From contig NZ_AWSQ01000009.1 of NCBI RefSeq assembly GCF_000498575.2, positions 372,001 through 436,000 on the forward strand: DNA of 64,000 nt, in the 5' to 3' direction. Every line of letters starts with the position of its first letter. Positions within the stretch are counted from its first letter, which is position 1. Both the position numbers and the translations under genes were made by a program. The notes under the pieces were generated by a model. The model ran no database searches. It was given only the letters and a program-made list of their open reading frames with translations, and was not told the origin of the DNA. The DNA is from Pseudomonas taeanensis MS-3. GTDB lineage: Bacteria; Pseudomonadota; Gammaproteobacteria; Pseudomonadales; Pseudomonadaceae. Positions 21,349 through 29,402 of the stretch are shown here, in pieces.

Positions 21349-21367
21349 CAGTTGAGGAGACCTGCCT

Positions 21368-21766
21368 GTGGACAAGCTCGAAAAACCCCTGGAAGTCTGG
21401 CGCGAAGAGCTGTCGGAAACCCAGTTTAATGTCTGCCGTTTAGGCGCCACGGAACGAGCCTTTACCGGCGAATACCATGACAGCAAAGTCCCCGGCATCT
21501 ATCACTGCGTCTGCTGTGGTGTTGAGCTGTTCGATTCTGCAGCCAAGTTTGACTCGGGCTGTGGTTGGCCCAGCTATTTTCAGCCGGTGAGCAGGGAGGC
21601 GATCCGTAGTCTGGACGATTTCAGTCATGGTATGCATCGCATCGAGGTGAAGTGCGCTCAGTGCGACGCGCATCTGGGGCATGTTTTTCCAGATGGTCCG
21701 GCGCCCACGGGTTTGCGTTACTGCATCAACTCGGTATCGCTCAAGTTGGTACCGCGCGAAGCTTGA
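21368..21766 (+). CDS. msrB: Peptide methionine-R-sulfoxide reductase MsrB
   Basis: This 132-residue enzyme reduces protein Met-R-sulfoxide. It starts at GTG 21368 after GAGGAG. The zinc ligands appear as HCVCCG and KCAQCD, the family motif [11 protein letters not shown] follows, and the catalytic Cys is in [10 protein letters not shown] near the C-terminus. Full family length. It is upstream of gpx and ospR in the same direction, in a peroxide-response cluster. Confidence 0.96.
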   Translation: MDKLEKPLEVWREELSETQFNVCRLGATERAFTGEYHDSKVPGIYHCVCCGVELFDSAAKFDSGCGWPSYFQPVSREAIRSLDDFSHGMHRIEVKCAQCDAHLGHVFPDGPAPTGLRYCINSVSLKLVPREA

Positions 21767-21805
21767 TGAGAATGAGGTCTGCCTATCAGTGGGCCTTATT
21801 TTTCC

Positions 21806-21832
21806 ACAATTGAATTGTGCGCAATTTAATTG
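21806..21832. promoter_or_regulatory. Two OhrR/OspR-type boxes ahead of gpx
   Basis: ACAATTGAATTGT (21806-21818) is a perfect 13-base palindrome about a central G, and CAATTTAATTG (21822-21832) is a perfect 11-base palindrome about a central T. Their centres are 15 bp apart. They resemble the AT-rich ACAATT-N-AATTGT operators of thiol-based MarR regulators (OhrR, OspR). The nearest gene is gpx (46 bases on), followed by ospR itself. Confidence 0.72.
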
Positions 21833-21877
21833 TTCGATACCTTTTGTGCATTCATTAAAACTGTAAAGGCAATCATC

Positions 21878-22363
21878 ATGAGCAACGAGCTGTTCGACAT
21901 CCCGTGCACCACCATCAAAGGCGAACAGAAAACCCTGGCTGACTTCAAAGGCAAGGCCGTACTGGTGGTCAATACGGCCAGCAAGTGCGGTTTCACGCCG
22001 CAGTACAAGGGCCTGGAAAGCCTGTGGCAGCAGTACAAGGACAAGGGGCTGGTTGTGCTGGGTTTCCCTTGTAATCAGTTCGGCAAGCAGGAACCTGGTA
22101 ATGAAGGGGTTATATCCGAGTTCTGCGAGCTGAACTTCGGGGTGAGTTTTCCATTGTTCAAGAAGGTCGAGGTAAACGGTAGCGATGCCCACCCGCTTTA
22201 CGTACAGCTGAAAAAACGTGCCCCGGGCTTGCTCGGCAGCCAGGGTGTGAAGTGGAATTTCACCAAGTTCCTGATCAGTGCCGATGGCCAGCAGGTCAAG
22301 CGTTTCGCCCCGACCACCAAGCCGGAAGACCTGACGGCCGAGATTGAAGCACTGCTCAAATGA
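21878..22363 (+). CDS. gpx: Glutathione peroxidase family thiol peroxidase
   Basis: This 161-residue protein has the cysteine-type peroxidase tetrad residues: Cys37 in ASKCGFTPQY, Gln67 in GFPCNQFGKQEPG, and Trp in VKWNFTKFL. Bacterial members usually reduce peroxides with thioredoxin. I use ATG 21878 because the family starts close to this point. Its last four bases overlap the ospR start (ATGA), so gpx and ospR are translationally coupled. Confidence 0.93.
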   Translation: MSNELFDIPCTTIKGEQKTLADFKGKAVLVVNTASKCGFTPQYKGLESLWQQYKDKGLVVLGFPCNQFGKQEPGNEGVISEFCELNFGVSFPLFKKVEVNGSDAHPLYVQLKKRAPGLLGSQGVKWNFTKFLISADGQQVKRFAPTTKPEDLTAEIEALLK

Positions 22364-22830
22364 AGCAAGCGAGTGATGCGCTGGATACTGCTTTGCTGCT
22401 GGATAACCAGCTGTGCTTCAAGCTGTACGCGGCTTCGCGAGCAGTGACTCGCGCGTACAAGCCCATGCTCGATCAGTTAAACCTGACCTACCCGCAGTAT
22501 CTGGTGATGTTGGTGCTGTGGGAGTGGCAGGCAGCGCCGCCGCTGCAACCTACGGTCAAGGCCTTGGGGCTGCGCTTGCTGCTCGACTCCGGCACCTTGA
22601 CCCCGCTACTCAAGCGCCTGGAGCAACTGGGTTTGCTGGTGCGTCAGCGCTCTGGCGAGGATGAGCGCGAGGTGCACCTGCTATTGACCGCGGCAGGCAG
22701 CGAGTTGCGTGAGCGGGTGTCGCCCTTGAGAAATCAGCTGCTCTGCGAGCGTGGTGTCGATCTGGATGGGATGGCAGAGCTGCATAGTCATGTGGGGCAA
22801 CTGCTTGAGCGGTTTATGGCACTACGCTAG
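22360..22830 (+). CDS. ospR: Thiol-sensing MarR regulator OspR
   Basis: This 156-residue MarR/OhrR-family protein has Cys19 in [13 protein letters not shown], the reactive-Cys context of OhrR and OspR, and a second cysteine, Cys129 (QLLCERGV), at the position expected for the disulfide partner. The winged helix covers about residues 45-110 ([21 protein letters not shown]). Coupling to gpx and the OhrR-type boxes upstream suggest peroxide-responsive repression of both. Its 3' end overlaps that of convergent sagS by 17 bp. Confidence 0.88.
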   Translation: MKQASDALDTALLLDNQLCFKLYAASRAVTRAYKPMLDQLNLTYPQYLVMLVLWEWQAAPPLQPTVKALGLRLLLDSGTLTPLLKRLEQLGLLVRQRSGEDEREVHLLLTAAGSELRERVSPLRNQLLCERGVDLDGMAELHSHVGQLLERFMALR

Positions 22831-25141
22831 TCGGTAGCCACTGGTCGAGCAGGGCGGCGAGTTCTTCCCGGCGAAAAGGTTTGGCCAGGTAGTCGTTCAT
22901 GCCGGCGGCGCGGCAGCGCTCGCGTTCGTCGGGCAGGGCGTTGGCTGTCAGTGCGATGATTGGTAGCCCAGGGTAGTGTCCGCCCTGGCGGATGCGCCGA
23001 CTGGCTTCGTAGCCATCCATCACTGGCATGTTGCAGTCCATCAGCACCAGATCGACGTCGTTCAGCTCAAGCTGGTTCAGCGCCTCGGCGCCGTGGTTAG
23101 CCAGTAGTACCTCGCAGCCAAGTTTACCGAGCATGCCTTTAGCGACCAGTTGGTTGACTTGGTTGTCCTCGACCAACAGCACGCGCATTTGCCTGCTGAC
23201 CCTTTGTTCGACGTCGGTCGGAGCTGGAACTGTGTGTGCAGGTTGCCCTAGGCTGCGGCGTAGCGCCTGGAGCAGCACCTGGCGCGACAAAGGCCGAGCC
23301 AGCTGTTCGACAGGCTCCAGCGTCCGTATCTGTTCGCTAGCTAAGAAGCTGCCATAAGCGCTGATCAGCAGGAACGGCACTTGACACGTCTGACGCAGAC
23401 CAGGCAGGCACTCTGGGTCGTCACTGATCAGCAGGTCGGCGGTCATCTCGGCTGGTTGGGTTTCGGGGGACAGGCGCTGATAGTCCAGCCCCCAGTGAGG
23501 TAGCTGGTGGCTGAGCAGTTCATGCAGGCCTGAGTTGGAGGCGCACAACGCGATCACTTGCCCGGTTAGGGCTGGGGGCGTGAACGTCACCGAAGGGCTG
23601 TGGGCAGGCAGCGGCAGTTCAACGCAGAACTGTGAGCCGAAGCCTTCCGCGGATTTCAGGCTGAGTTCGCCGTGCATGGCTTCGCAGAGTCGACGGGTCA
23701 GTGCCAGGCCCAGGCCGGTGCCGCCGAACTGGCGGTTGATGCCGGCGTCGGCTTGGGCGAAGGGTTGGAAGATCCGTGCTTGGGCGTCTTCGGCGATGCC
23801 GATGCCCGTATCGCGCACGACTATCTGGACGCCAGTCTGGCTGGCGCTGATGCGGATATCGACGCGGCCGAATCGCGTGAATTTCAAGGCATTGGACAGC
23901 AGGTTACTCACTACCTGACGTACGCGGGTCGGGTCACCGATTACTTGGGCGGGTAGCTGCGGGTCGATGAAGCAGGTCAGTTCGACGCTGGCTGCAGCAT
24001 TCTGCGAGAGCAGGTTGGCGGTGTCTTCGGTCAGTGTGCCGAGGTCGAAGGGAATACTCTCAAGCTCCAGTTGCCCTGCCTCGTATTTCGACAGGTCGAG
24101 AATGTCATTGAGCAGCTCGACCAGCACCTTGCCAGAGTCGTGGGCAATCGACAGCTGCCGGTGTTGCTCGCCGTTCAACGGGCCATCGAGGGACAGCGAG
24201 AGCATGCCGAGCAAACCGTTGAGTGGCGTGCGGATCTCATGGCTCATATTTGCCAGAAACGTCGAGCGCGCCTGGGCCATTTGCAGGGCAGTACGTCGCG
24301 CCTGTTCGAGCTGCTGGTTGGACTCCGTCAATCGTGCGTTGGTGGTTTCCAGCTCGGTGGTGCGCGCCGAGACTATGTTTTCCAGCTCTCCCAGGTACTG
24401 GGTCAGGCGATCCTCCGCATGGTGGCGCTGTTGTATTTCCGTGGCAATGCTGGAGAGCTGTTGGTTGGTGACGTCGACCAGCGTACCGATCTCATCGTGT
24501 TCATGGCCGGGCGGGCAGGGCAGTCTGTTGTGCTTGGGGGTGTGCAGGTCGCGTGCACTTAGGGCGCGGATGACCTCGATCAGCGGCTTGGTCAGCATGA
24601 AATAGAACAGCACCAGGAGGATCAGCGAGAGCAGCAAGCTGCGAGCGAAGCCCGCCAGCAGGGTGAAGAGCGAGCGGCGCAGAAAGTGGCTGCCGAATGC
24701 ATAGGTGTCGACTTCCAGGCGCAATAGGCCGAGCGCCTCCTCAGGGGCGTGGCTGACGAACAAGGCTGTCTCGAACTGTCGTTGCTCGCCGAACAGAAAG
24801 TCGCTGAGCAGTCGGTAGGGGCTTTCGCTGGGGGGGCGGCTGACGCTGGCCAGGGTGGTACTGTTATTGTCGATGATCTGGGCGCTGATCACGGCAGGCG
24901 AGCGCAGCAGGCCGCGGACCAGCTCCTGGGCCAGTTCAGCGTCAATGTTGTAGGCGATGCGTGCAGCCGGATTGTGGCTGATCTCCATCAGCGCACGAAT
25001 CTCGCGGTTGATGGAGGCATCTTCACTGGCATAATCGATGCCGACTTGAAGCGCGCTAAGCGCCATGCCGAGGATAAACGCCACCAGCACGGTCCAGCCG
25101 GCCTGTTTGAATGACAGGCGTTGGGTGAGCGCTATATCCAT
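22814..25141 (-). CDS. sagS: Hybrid sensor histidine kinase SagS
   Basis: This 775-residue protein has a membrane helix at about 10-33, a periplasmic domain, a second helix near 150-175 (LLLSLILLVLFYFML), a HAMP-like and coiled-coil linker, HisKA with the phospho-His in FLANMSHEIRTPLNG, a HATPase domain (FQPFAQADAGINRQFGGTGL), and a C-terminal receiver with the phospho-Asp in VDLVLMDCNMPVMDG. In P. aeruginosa SagS helps control the switch to biofilm growth and tolerance. The start is uncertain: an in-frame TTG at 25177 precedes ATG 25141. The ospR-sagS neighbourhood matches what I recall from P. aeruginosa. Confidence 0.85.
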   Translation of the reverse strand: MDIALTQRLSFKQAGWTVLVAFILGMALSALQVGIDYASEDASINREIRALMEISHNPAARIAYNIDAELAQELVRGLLRSPAVISAQIIDNNSTTLASVSRPPSESPYRLLSDFLFGEQRQFETALFVSHAPEEALGLLRLEVDTYAFGSHFLRRSLFTLLAGFARSLLLSLILLVLFYFMLTKPLIEVIRALSARDLHTPKHNRLPCPPGHEHDEIGTLVDVTNQQLSSIATEIQQRHHAEDRLTQYLGELENIVSARTTELETTNARLTESNQQLEQARRTALQMAQARSTFLANMSHEIRTPLNGLLGMLSLSLDGPLNGEQHRQLSIAHDSGKVLVELLNDILDLSKYEAGQLELESIPFDLGTLTEDTANLLSQNAAASVELTCFIDPQLPAQVIGDPTRVRQVVSNLLSNALKFTRFGRVDIRISASQTGVQIVVRDTGIGIAEDAQARIFQPFAQADAGINRQFGGTGLGLALTRRLCEAMHGELSLKSAEGFGSQFCVELPLPAHSPSVTFTPPALTGQVIALCASNSGLHELLSHQLPHWGLDYQRLSPETQPAEMTADLLISDDPECLPGLRQTCQVPFLLISAYGSFLASEQIRTLEPVEQLARPLSRQVLLQALRRSLGQPAHTVPAPTDVEQRVSRQMRVLLVEDNQVNQLVAKGMLGKLGCEVLLANHGAEALNQLELNDVDLVLMDCNMPVMDGYEASRRIRQGGHYPGLPIIALTANALPDERERCRAAGMNDYLAKPFRREELAALLDQWLPTSVVP

Positions 25142-25240
25142 AAGGGCTGGCTTATCTCGTGTCCGTTCGCCTGCCAAGCATAGCTCATCTGCTGCATCTG
25201 GCAGCAGCGAGGAGTGGGCAGGACCAATAGCAAGGAACAG

Positions 25241-26134
25241 ATGATGGACTCCCGTTTGAATGCTTTTTTACTGCGTGCCGAGAGCGTCCTGACGCGACTT
25301 GAACCGCTACTGCCTGCCAAGCGCAGTGATATCAACTGGCAGCAGAGCCTGGCTGCCCGCTGGCACCGCGAGGGGCGCAGTGGTTATTTGCAGCCGTTGA
25401 ACATCAGCCTCGATCTGAGCCTGAGCGATCTAATCGGTGTGGACACCCAGCGTGAGCAGCTGGCGCGCAATACCCGGCAATTCGTGCAGGGCCTGCCGGC
25501 GAATCATGCCTTGCTCTGGGGAGCGCGTGGCACAGGCAAGTCCTCGCTGGTGCGTGCCCTGTTGGCAGAACATGCCGCGGCGGGGCTGCGTTTGATCGAG
25601 ATCGAGCGTGATCACCTGGCCGATTTGCCGCGGGTCGTCGAGCTACTGGCCACGCAGCCGCAGAATTTCGTGCTGTTCTGCGATGATTTGTCGTTCGAGG
25701 CAGGCGAGGGCGATTATCGGGTGCTGAAAAGCGTGCTGGACGGCTCGCTGGAGCGCGCGCCGGAGAATGTCTTGCTATACGCCACCTCCAATCGCCGGCA
25801 TCTGGTGCCGGAAAAACACAGTGATAACGAACACTGGCAGAGGGTCGACGGCGAACTGCACCCGAACGAGGCGGTGGAGGACAAGATCGCGCTGTCCGAT
25901 CGTTTTGGCCTCTGGCTGTCCTTCTACCCGTTCACCCAGGAGCACTTCCTCGACGTGGTGCGCCACTGGATCGAGGTGCAGGCGGCGCAAGCCCAGTTGT
26001 CTTGGCAGTGGAGCGAGGAGCTGGAAAAAACCGCTATACGCTGGGCGCTGGGACGCGGTAATCGCAATGGTCGCTGCGCTTATCAGTTCGCCCGGCAGTG
26101 GGTGGGCCTGCAGATGTTGGAGAGCCGAGCATGA
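25241..26134 (+). CDS. DUF815-type ATPase
   Basis: This 297-residue AAA-like ATPase has Walker A WGARGTGKSSLVRALL near residue 93, Walker B FVLFCDDLSFE, and YATSNRRHLVPE, the hallmarks of the DUF815 family. AAGGA precedes ATG 25241. It overlaps the next gene by 4 bases (ATGA). The family's function is undefined; the coupled gene encodes a methionine sulfoxide reductase. Confidence 0.82.
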   Translation: MMDSRLNAFLLRAESVLTRLEPLLPAKRSDINWQQSLAARWHREGRSGYLQPLNISLDLSLSDLIGVDTQREQLARNTRQFVQGLPANHALLWGARGTGKSSLVRALLAEHAAAGLRLIEIERDHLADLPRVVELLATQPQNFVLFCDDLSFEAGEGDYRVLKSVLDGSLERAPENVLLYATSNRRHLVPEKHSDNEHWQRVDGELHPNEAVEDKIALSDRFGLWLSFYPFTQEHFLDVVRHWIEVQAAQAQLSWQWSEELEKTAIRWALGRGNRNGRCAYQFARQWVGLQMLESRA

Positions 26135-26613
26135 ATGACCTCAAGCAAGTTGCCATCGACCTGGAAGGCTATTCGTTATGGGTTGCGCAACTGGAGTCCT
26201 TGCTGGCTGGGGAGCGTGACTTCATTGCCAATGCGGCGCAATTCTCAGCCTTCCTGTTTCAGGAATTGGCCGAGCTCAATTGGGCTGGCTTCTATCTGTT
26301 ACGGGGTGATGAGCTGGTGCTCGGCCCGTTTCAGGGCAAGGTGGCCTGTGTCAGGATTCCGCTCGGCCGTGGTGTCTGCGGTGTAGCGGCGGCCACTCGG
26401 CAGACTCAGCGGGTCGATGACGTGCATGGATTTGCTGGGCATATCGCTTGCGACAGTGCGTCTAACAGTGAATTGGTCATTCCGCTGGTGCAGGCCGGTC
26501 GCCTGATCGGCGTGCTGGATTTGGACAGCCCGCGATTGGCGCGCTTCACTGAGGCGGATCAGACCGGGATAGAGCGCCTGGTCGAGGTGTTTTTGCGGCT
26601 CAGCGACTGTTGA
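26131..26613 (+). CDS. msrC: Free methionine-R-sulfoxide reductase (GAF domain)
   Basis: This 160-residue GAF protein has the cysteine pattern of fRMsr enzymes: ACVRIPLGRGVCGVAA and HIACDSASNSELVIPL, with the family WAGFYLL and GVLDLDSP segments. It reduces free Met-R-sulfoxide, complementing MsrB, which acts on proteins. It is coupled to the DUF815 ATPase and followed by a bidirectional terminator. Confidence 0.88.
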   Translation: MNDLKQVAIDLEGYSLWVAQLESLLAGERDFIANAAQFSAFLFQELAELNWAGFYLLRGDELVLGPFQGKVACVRIPLGRGVCGVAAATRQTQRVDDVHGFAGHIACDSASNSELVIPLVQAGRLIGVLDLDSPRLARFTEADQTGIERLVEVFLRLSDC

Positions 26614-26622
26614 GTCGCATTG

Positions 26623-26656
26623 TATGAAGAAGCCCGGTGTACCGGGTTTCTTCATA
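26623..26656. terminator. Bidirectional terminator between msrC and a GST gene
   Basis: TATGAAGAAGCCCGGT pairs with ACCGGGTTTCTTCATA. It lies between convergent stops at 26613 and 26666. Confidence 0.8.
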
Positions 26657-26665
26657 CTGCCTGGA

Positions 26666-27331
26666 TCAGGCCGGGGTGCTCATCTTGGCGAGCACCTTCT
26701 GTTCGCCCGGCAAAATCGCCTGCAGCGAGGGGCGGGCCTTGATGCGCATGTACAGTGCCGCCAGGTTCGGCCAGCGCTTGGCATCCAGCTGCTCGCCGCC
26801 GTGCTCCATGTTGACCATCTGGCAGGCGAATGCGAGGTCGGCGAGGCTTAAGCTGTCACCGACAAAGTACTCGGCGTCACCCAGGCACTGTTCCAGGTAA
26901 TCGAAGTGCGGCGGCAGTTTTTCGCTCAGGGCTGACTGGACTGTAGCTTCATCGCTGGGTTGGCCCATGCTCGGCTTGAGCACGCGGTTGCGGAATACGG
27001 TGAAGGTGCTCAGCGGCGCCAGCTCATAATCGGCATATTTTTCCAGCCAGCGTACCCGTGCGCGTTGTTCGGAATTTTGACCCAGCAGTAGTGAGCGGTC
27101 AGGGTATTTGTCTTCCAGGTACTGGCAGATGACGCTGGAATCGGCTAAGTCGAAATCGCCGTCCCTCAGGGCAGGGATGCGGCCTAGCGGGTTGAGTTCG
27201 CAGTACCAGTCTGGTTGACGGCCAAAGGGCAGAACGATTTCCAGCTGATAGTCCAGGCGCTTTTCCGCCAAACACAGGCGCAACTTGCGTACGAAAGGAG
27301 AAAGTGGGGCGCCAAATACAGTCAGGCTCAT
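26666..27331 (-). CDS. Glutathione S-transferase family protein
   Basis: This 221-residue protein has a thioredoxin-like N-domain (LTVFGAPLSPFVRKLRLCLAEKRLDYQL), the glutathione-binding NPLGRIPALRDG and ADSSVICQYLEDKYP, and an all-helical C-domain with SLADLAFACQM. It is a stringent-starvation/GST type with no diagnostic substrate residues. It is one of several GST-like genes in this window (32998, 45785, and the shorter 50478). Confidence 0.85.
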   Translation of the reverse strand: MSLTVFGAPLSPFVRKLRLCLAEKRLDYQLEIVLPFGRQPDWYCELNPLGRIPALRDGDFDLADSSVICQYLEDKYPDRSLLLGQNSEQRARVRWLEKYADYELAPLSTFTVFRNRVLKPSMGQPSDEATVQSALSEKLPPHFDYLEQCLGDAEYFVGDSLSLADLAFACQMVNMEHGGEQLDAKRWPNLAALYMRIKARPSLQAILPGEQKVLAKMSTPA

Positions 27332-27386
27332 CGGGTGTCCTTATCGGTTCGCTAGCGCTGTGGAAGGCAGTCAGAGCGCTTGGGTC

Positions 27387-28157
27387 TCAGTCATAAATAT
27401 TGTTCTTCTTCCAGTCCTCATCGCCTTCAAGGGATTTCAGGCCTTCATTCAGCTCGCTGTCCTCTTCCGGGTTGGACTTGGCGGTTTCCAGAACCAGGGC
27501 GTTGGCGCGGGCCAGCTGTTGTTCGAATTTCTGCAGTGGTGCTTGGTAGCGTGCTGGGTTGGATTGCTTGCGTAGGTACTGCACGCCCCGCTCGAACGCC
27601 AGGCGAGCCTGGCCGGGCTGGTTCTGTTGCAGCGCCTGCTGGCCGAGTGAGCTGAAAAATTCGATATGCAGCTGCGCCAAGAGGTGGCGTATCTCATTGA
27701 TCCAGGCTTTGGCTTCATTGGTTGGCAGGACGCCATCCTGAGCCGAGCGGGTGATCTGCCCGTGCAGGTTCTCCAACTGGAAACGCACCTCTTTGGCCTT
27801 GGCTTCCGTGGCAATGGGTTGAGGCGGATTGCGCACGGGGATCGACTCGCCTTGAGCAATCAATTGGCGCAGTTCGGTGAGGCGCGCCTGATTGTCGGCA
27901 TCGCCTTTATCAACCTGCTGCAAGCGTTCGCTGAAATGCAGTTGCAGGCGGCTCAGCAGGAGTTTCAGGGGGGGCGTCATCAGTTGCCCGGGAAGGGCTT
28001 CGGAAAGCGTGGCGCTGCGCCGGATGCGATCATTCAGCTCGGCCTTGAGGCGAGACTTTTCCAGCTTGTTGTTCTCGACCATGTGATTGATGTAGGCGAT
28101 CGCAATCAGAATGAAAATGCCGCCGACAATCAGCAGGGTAATCACGAGTGGGGACAT
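27387..28157 (-). CDS. Single-span membrane protein with coiled coil, unknown function
   Basis: This 256-residue protein has one N-terminal membrane helix (PLVITLLIVGGIFILIAIAYI) followed by charged helices with coiled-coil character and an acidic tail (SNPEEDSELNEGL). A segment LAFERGVQYLRKQSNP recalls a single TPR-like unit. Not recognised as a named family. The helix suggests an inner-membrane protein with a cytoplasmic or periplasmic helical domain. Confidence 0.7.
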   Translation of the reverse strand: MSPLVITLLIVGGIFILIAIAYINHMVENNKLEKSRLKAELNDRIRRSATLSEALPGQLMTPPLKLLLSRLQLHFSERLQQVDKGDADNQARLTELRQLIAQGESIPVRNPPQPIATEAKAKEVRFQLENLHGQITRSAQDGVLPTNEAKAWINEIRHLLAQLHIEFFSSLGQQALQQNQPGQARLAFERGVQYLRKQSNPARYQAPLQKFEQQLARANALVLETAKSNPEEDSELNEGLKSLEGDEDWKKNNIYD

Positions 28158-28270
28158 CGTTTCAGCCTCTCGAATTTTCGTCCGAGTGTAGTGCCTTAGC
28201 CGCGAGGCTCATAGTGCAGTGTCACGTAAAGGCTTGAAGTCGTTGATTTTAAAAAAAAATTATAGAGAGG

Positions 28271-28299
28271 TTGACGATCCTGCAAAGGCTCCATAGAAT
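28271..28299 (+). promoter_or_regulatory. Promoter of the tRNA Glu-Gly cluster
   Basis: TTGACG (28271-28276), 17 bases, TAGAAT (28294-28299), then the GC-rich GCGCGCC stretch typical of stringently controlled stable-RNA promoters. Transcription would begin near 28306, about 67 bases before the first tRNA. Confidence 0.8.
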
Positions 28300-28372
28300 G
28301 CGCGCCACTTCTAGCGCAATGCTTAACGGCAGAGCGGTAGAAGCCGGAAGTTTTTTGTAGGTTCCGGGCTGC

Positions 28373-28448
28373 GTCCCCTTCGTCTAGTGGCCTAGGACAC
28401 CGCCCTTTCACGGCGGTAACAGGGGTTCGAGTCCCCTAGGGGACGCCA
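28373..28448 (+). tRNA. tRNA-Glu (TTC), copy 1
   Basis: 76 bases with encoded CCA. Acceptor GTCCCCT pairs with AGGGGAC; anticodon loop CTTTCAC gives anticodon TTC; T-arm has GGTTCGAGTCC. It is first in an array Glu-Gly-Glu-Gly. Confidence 0.97.
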
Positions 28449-28474
28449 CTTCTTAACAGAGGTGGGTTGCAATT

Positions 28475-28550
<76 letters not shown>

Positions 28551-28622
28551 AGTTTCAGATATCGCTCGATGAGCGGTGTTTAGATCGAACGCGCTGGCTG
28601 CGCTTCGACAAAGAAGTTCCAG

Positions 28623-28698
28623 GTCCCCTTCGTCTAGTGGCCTAGGACACCGCCCTTTCACGGCGGTAACAGGGGTTCGAGTCCCCTAGGGGACGCCA
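28623..28698 (+). tRNA. tRNA-Glu (TTC), copy 2
   Basis: Identical to the copy at 28373, 250 bases downstream. The spacers differ, so the duplication is old enough for the spacers to drift while the tRNAs are kept identical. Confidence 0.97.
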
Positions 28699-28726
28699 TT
28701 TTTGTTGTAAGCAGTACGTTGTAAAC

Positions 28727-28802
<76 letters not shown>

Positions 28803-28808
28803 AATAAA

Positions 28809-28839
28809 CAAAAAAGCCGCTCATTGAGCGGCTTTTTTG
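28809..28839 (+). terminator. Terminator of the tRNA cluster
   Basis: CAAAAAAGCCGCTC pairs with GAGCGGCTTTTTTG around ATT. A second weaker hairpin (GCCCGC 28871-28876 with GCGGGC 28889-28894, then TTTT) follows and may back it up or serve the convergent gene. Confidence 0.92.
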
Positions 28840-28929
28840 TGCCTGTTGATTTTTCCGCTAAGCAAAGAAGGCCCGCCGGTGATCCTGTGCGGGCTTTTCT
28901 ATGGACGTAGCGCAGTGAGCGGCAGATGC

Positions 28930-29340
28930 TTAATGCTTGCTGCTTTCCGGTGGTAGCGCCAGCAGCTGTTTTTCCTGATTCCAGTCGAAGGGTTCGTCGT
29001 TCTGCTGCGCTTCGAAGCGTCGTTCGTCTAAGCGTTGGAACAGTTCGATCTCTTCATCTGGCATGAAGTGCAGGCAGTCGCCACCGAAAAACCACAGCAG
29101 GTCGCGCGGGACCAGATGGGCAATTTGCGGATAGCGGTGGAAAATCTGGCTGATCAGCTCTTGGCCCAGATACAGGCTGGCCTCCGGGTCGCGAGGCAAG
29201 TCGCTGACCAGTTCATCGAAGCGCTCGAGAAACAGCGAGTGGCTGCTGTCGAGTATCTGCTCGGCTTCACCCAGGGCAACCAGAATGCCGCGCAGGTGAG
29301 CGAGCAGGGCGAGGTGGTGATCGAGGTGGGCGCTGGCCAT
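28930..29340 (-). CDS. Conserved hypothetical protein
   Basis: This 136-residue acidic, helical protein starts ASAHLDHHLALLAHLRGILVAL and has LVPRDLLWFFGGDCLHFMPDEEI, a pattern kept in small Pseudomonas proteins next to fadE. There is no signal peptide or membrane segment. Function unknown. It lies downstream of fadE on the same strand, separated by a hairpin. Confidence 0.7.
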   Translation of the reverse strand: MASAHLDHHLALLAHLRGILVALGEAEQILDSSHSLFLERFDELVSDLPRDPEASLYLGQELISQIFHRYPQIAHLVPRDLLWFFGGDCLHFMPDEEIELFQRLDERRFEAQQNDEPFDWNQEKQLLALPPESSKH

Positions 29341-29363
29341 GGCAAAAGCTCTCTAAGTAAAAC

Positions 29364-29393
29364 GGGCGCGGGAGTATAAGGCTCCGCGCGCCC
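29364..29393 (-). terminator. Possible terminator after fadE
   Basis: On the minus strand GGGCGCGCGGAGC pairs with CTCCCGCGCCC (one bulge) and is followed by GTTTTACTT. The T run is weak, so termination may be partial. Confidence 0.4.
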
Positions 29394-29402
29394 AGTGTCC
29401 CG

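Noticed and set aside
28809-28898. CRISPR or phage attachment at the tRNA array
   Set aside because: No repeat-spacer pattern and no integrase gene or tRNA-end duplication beyond the tRNA copies themselves.
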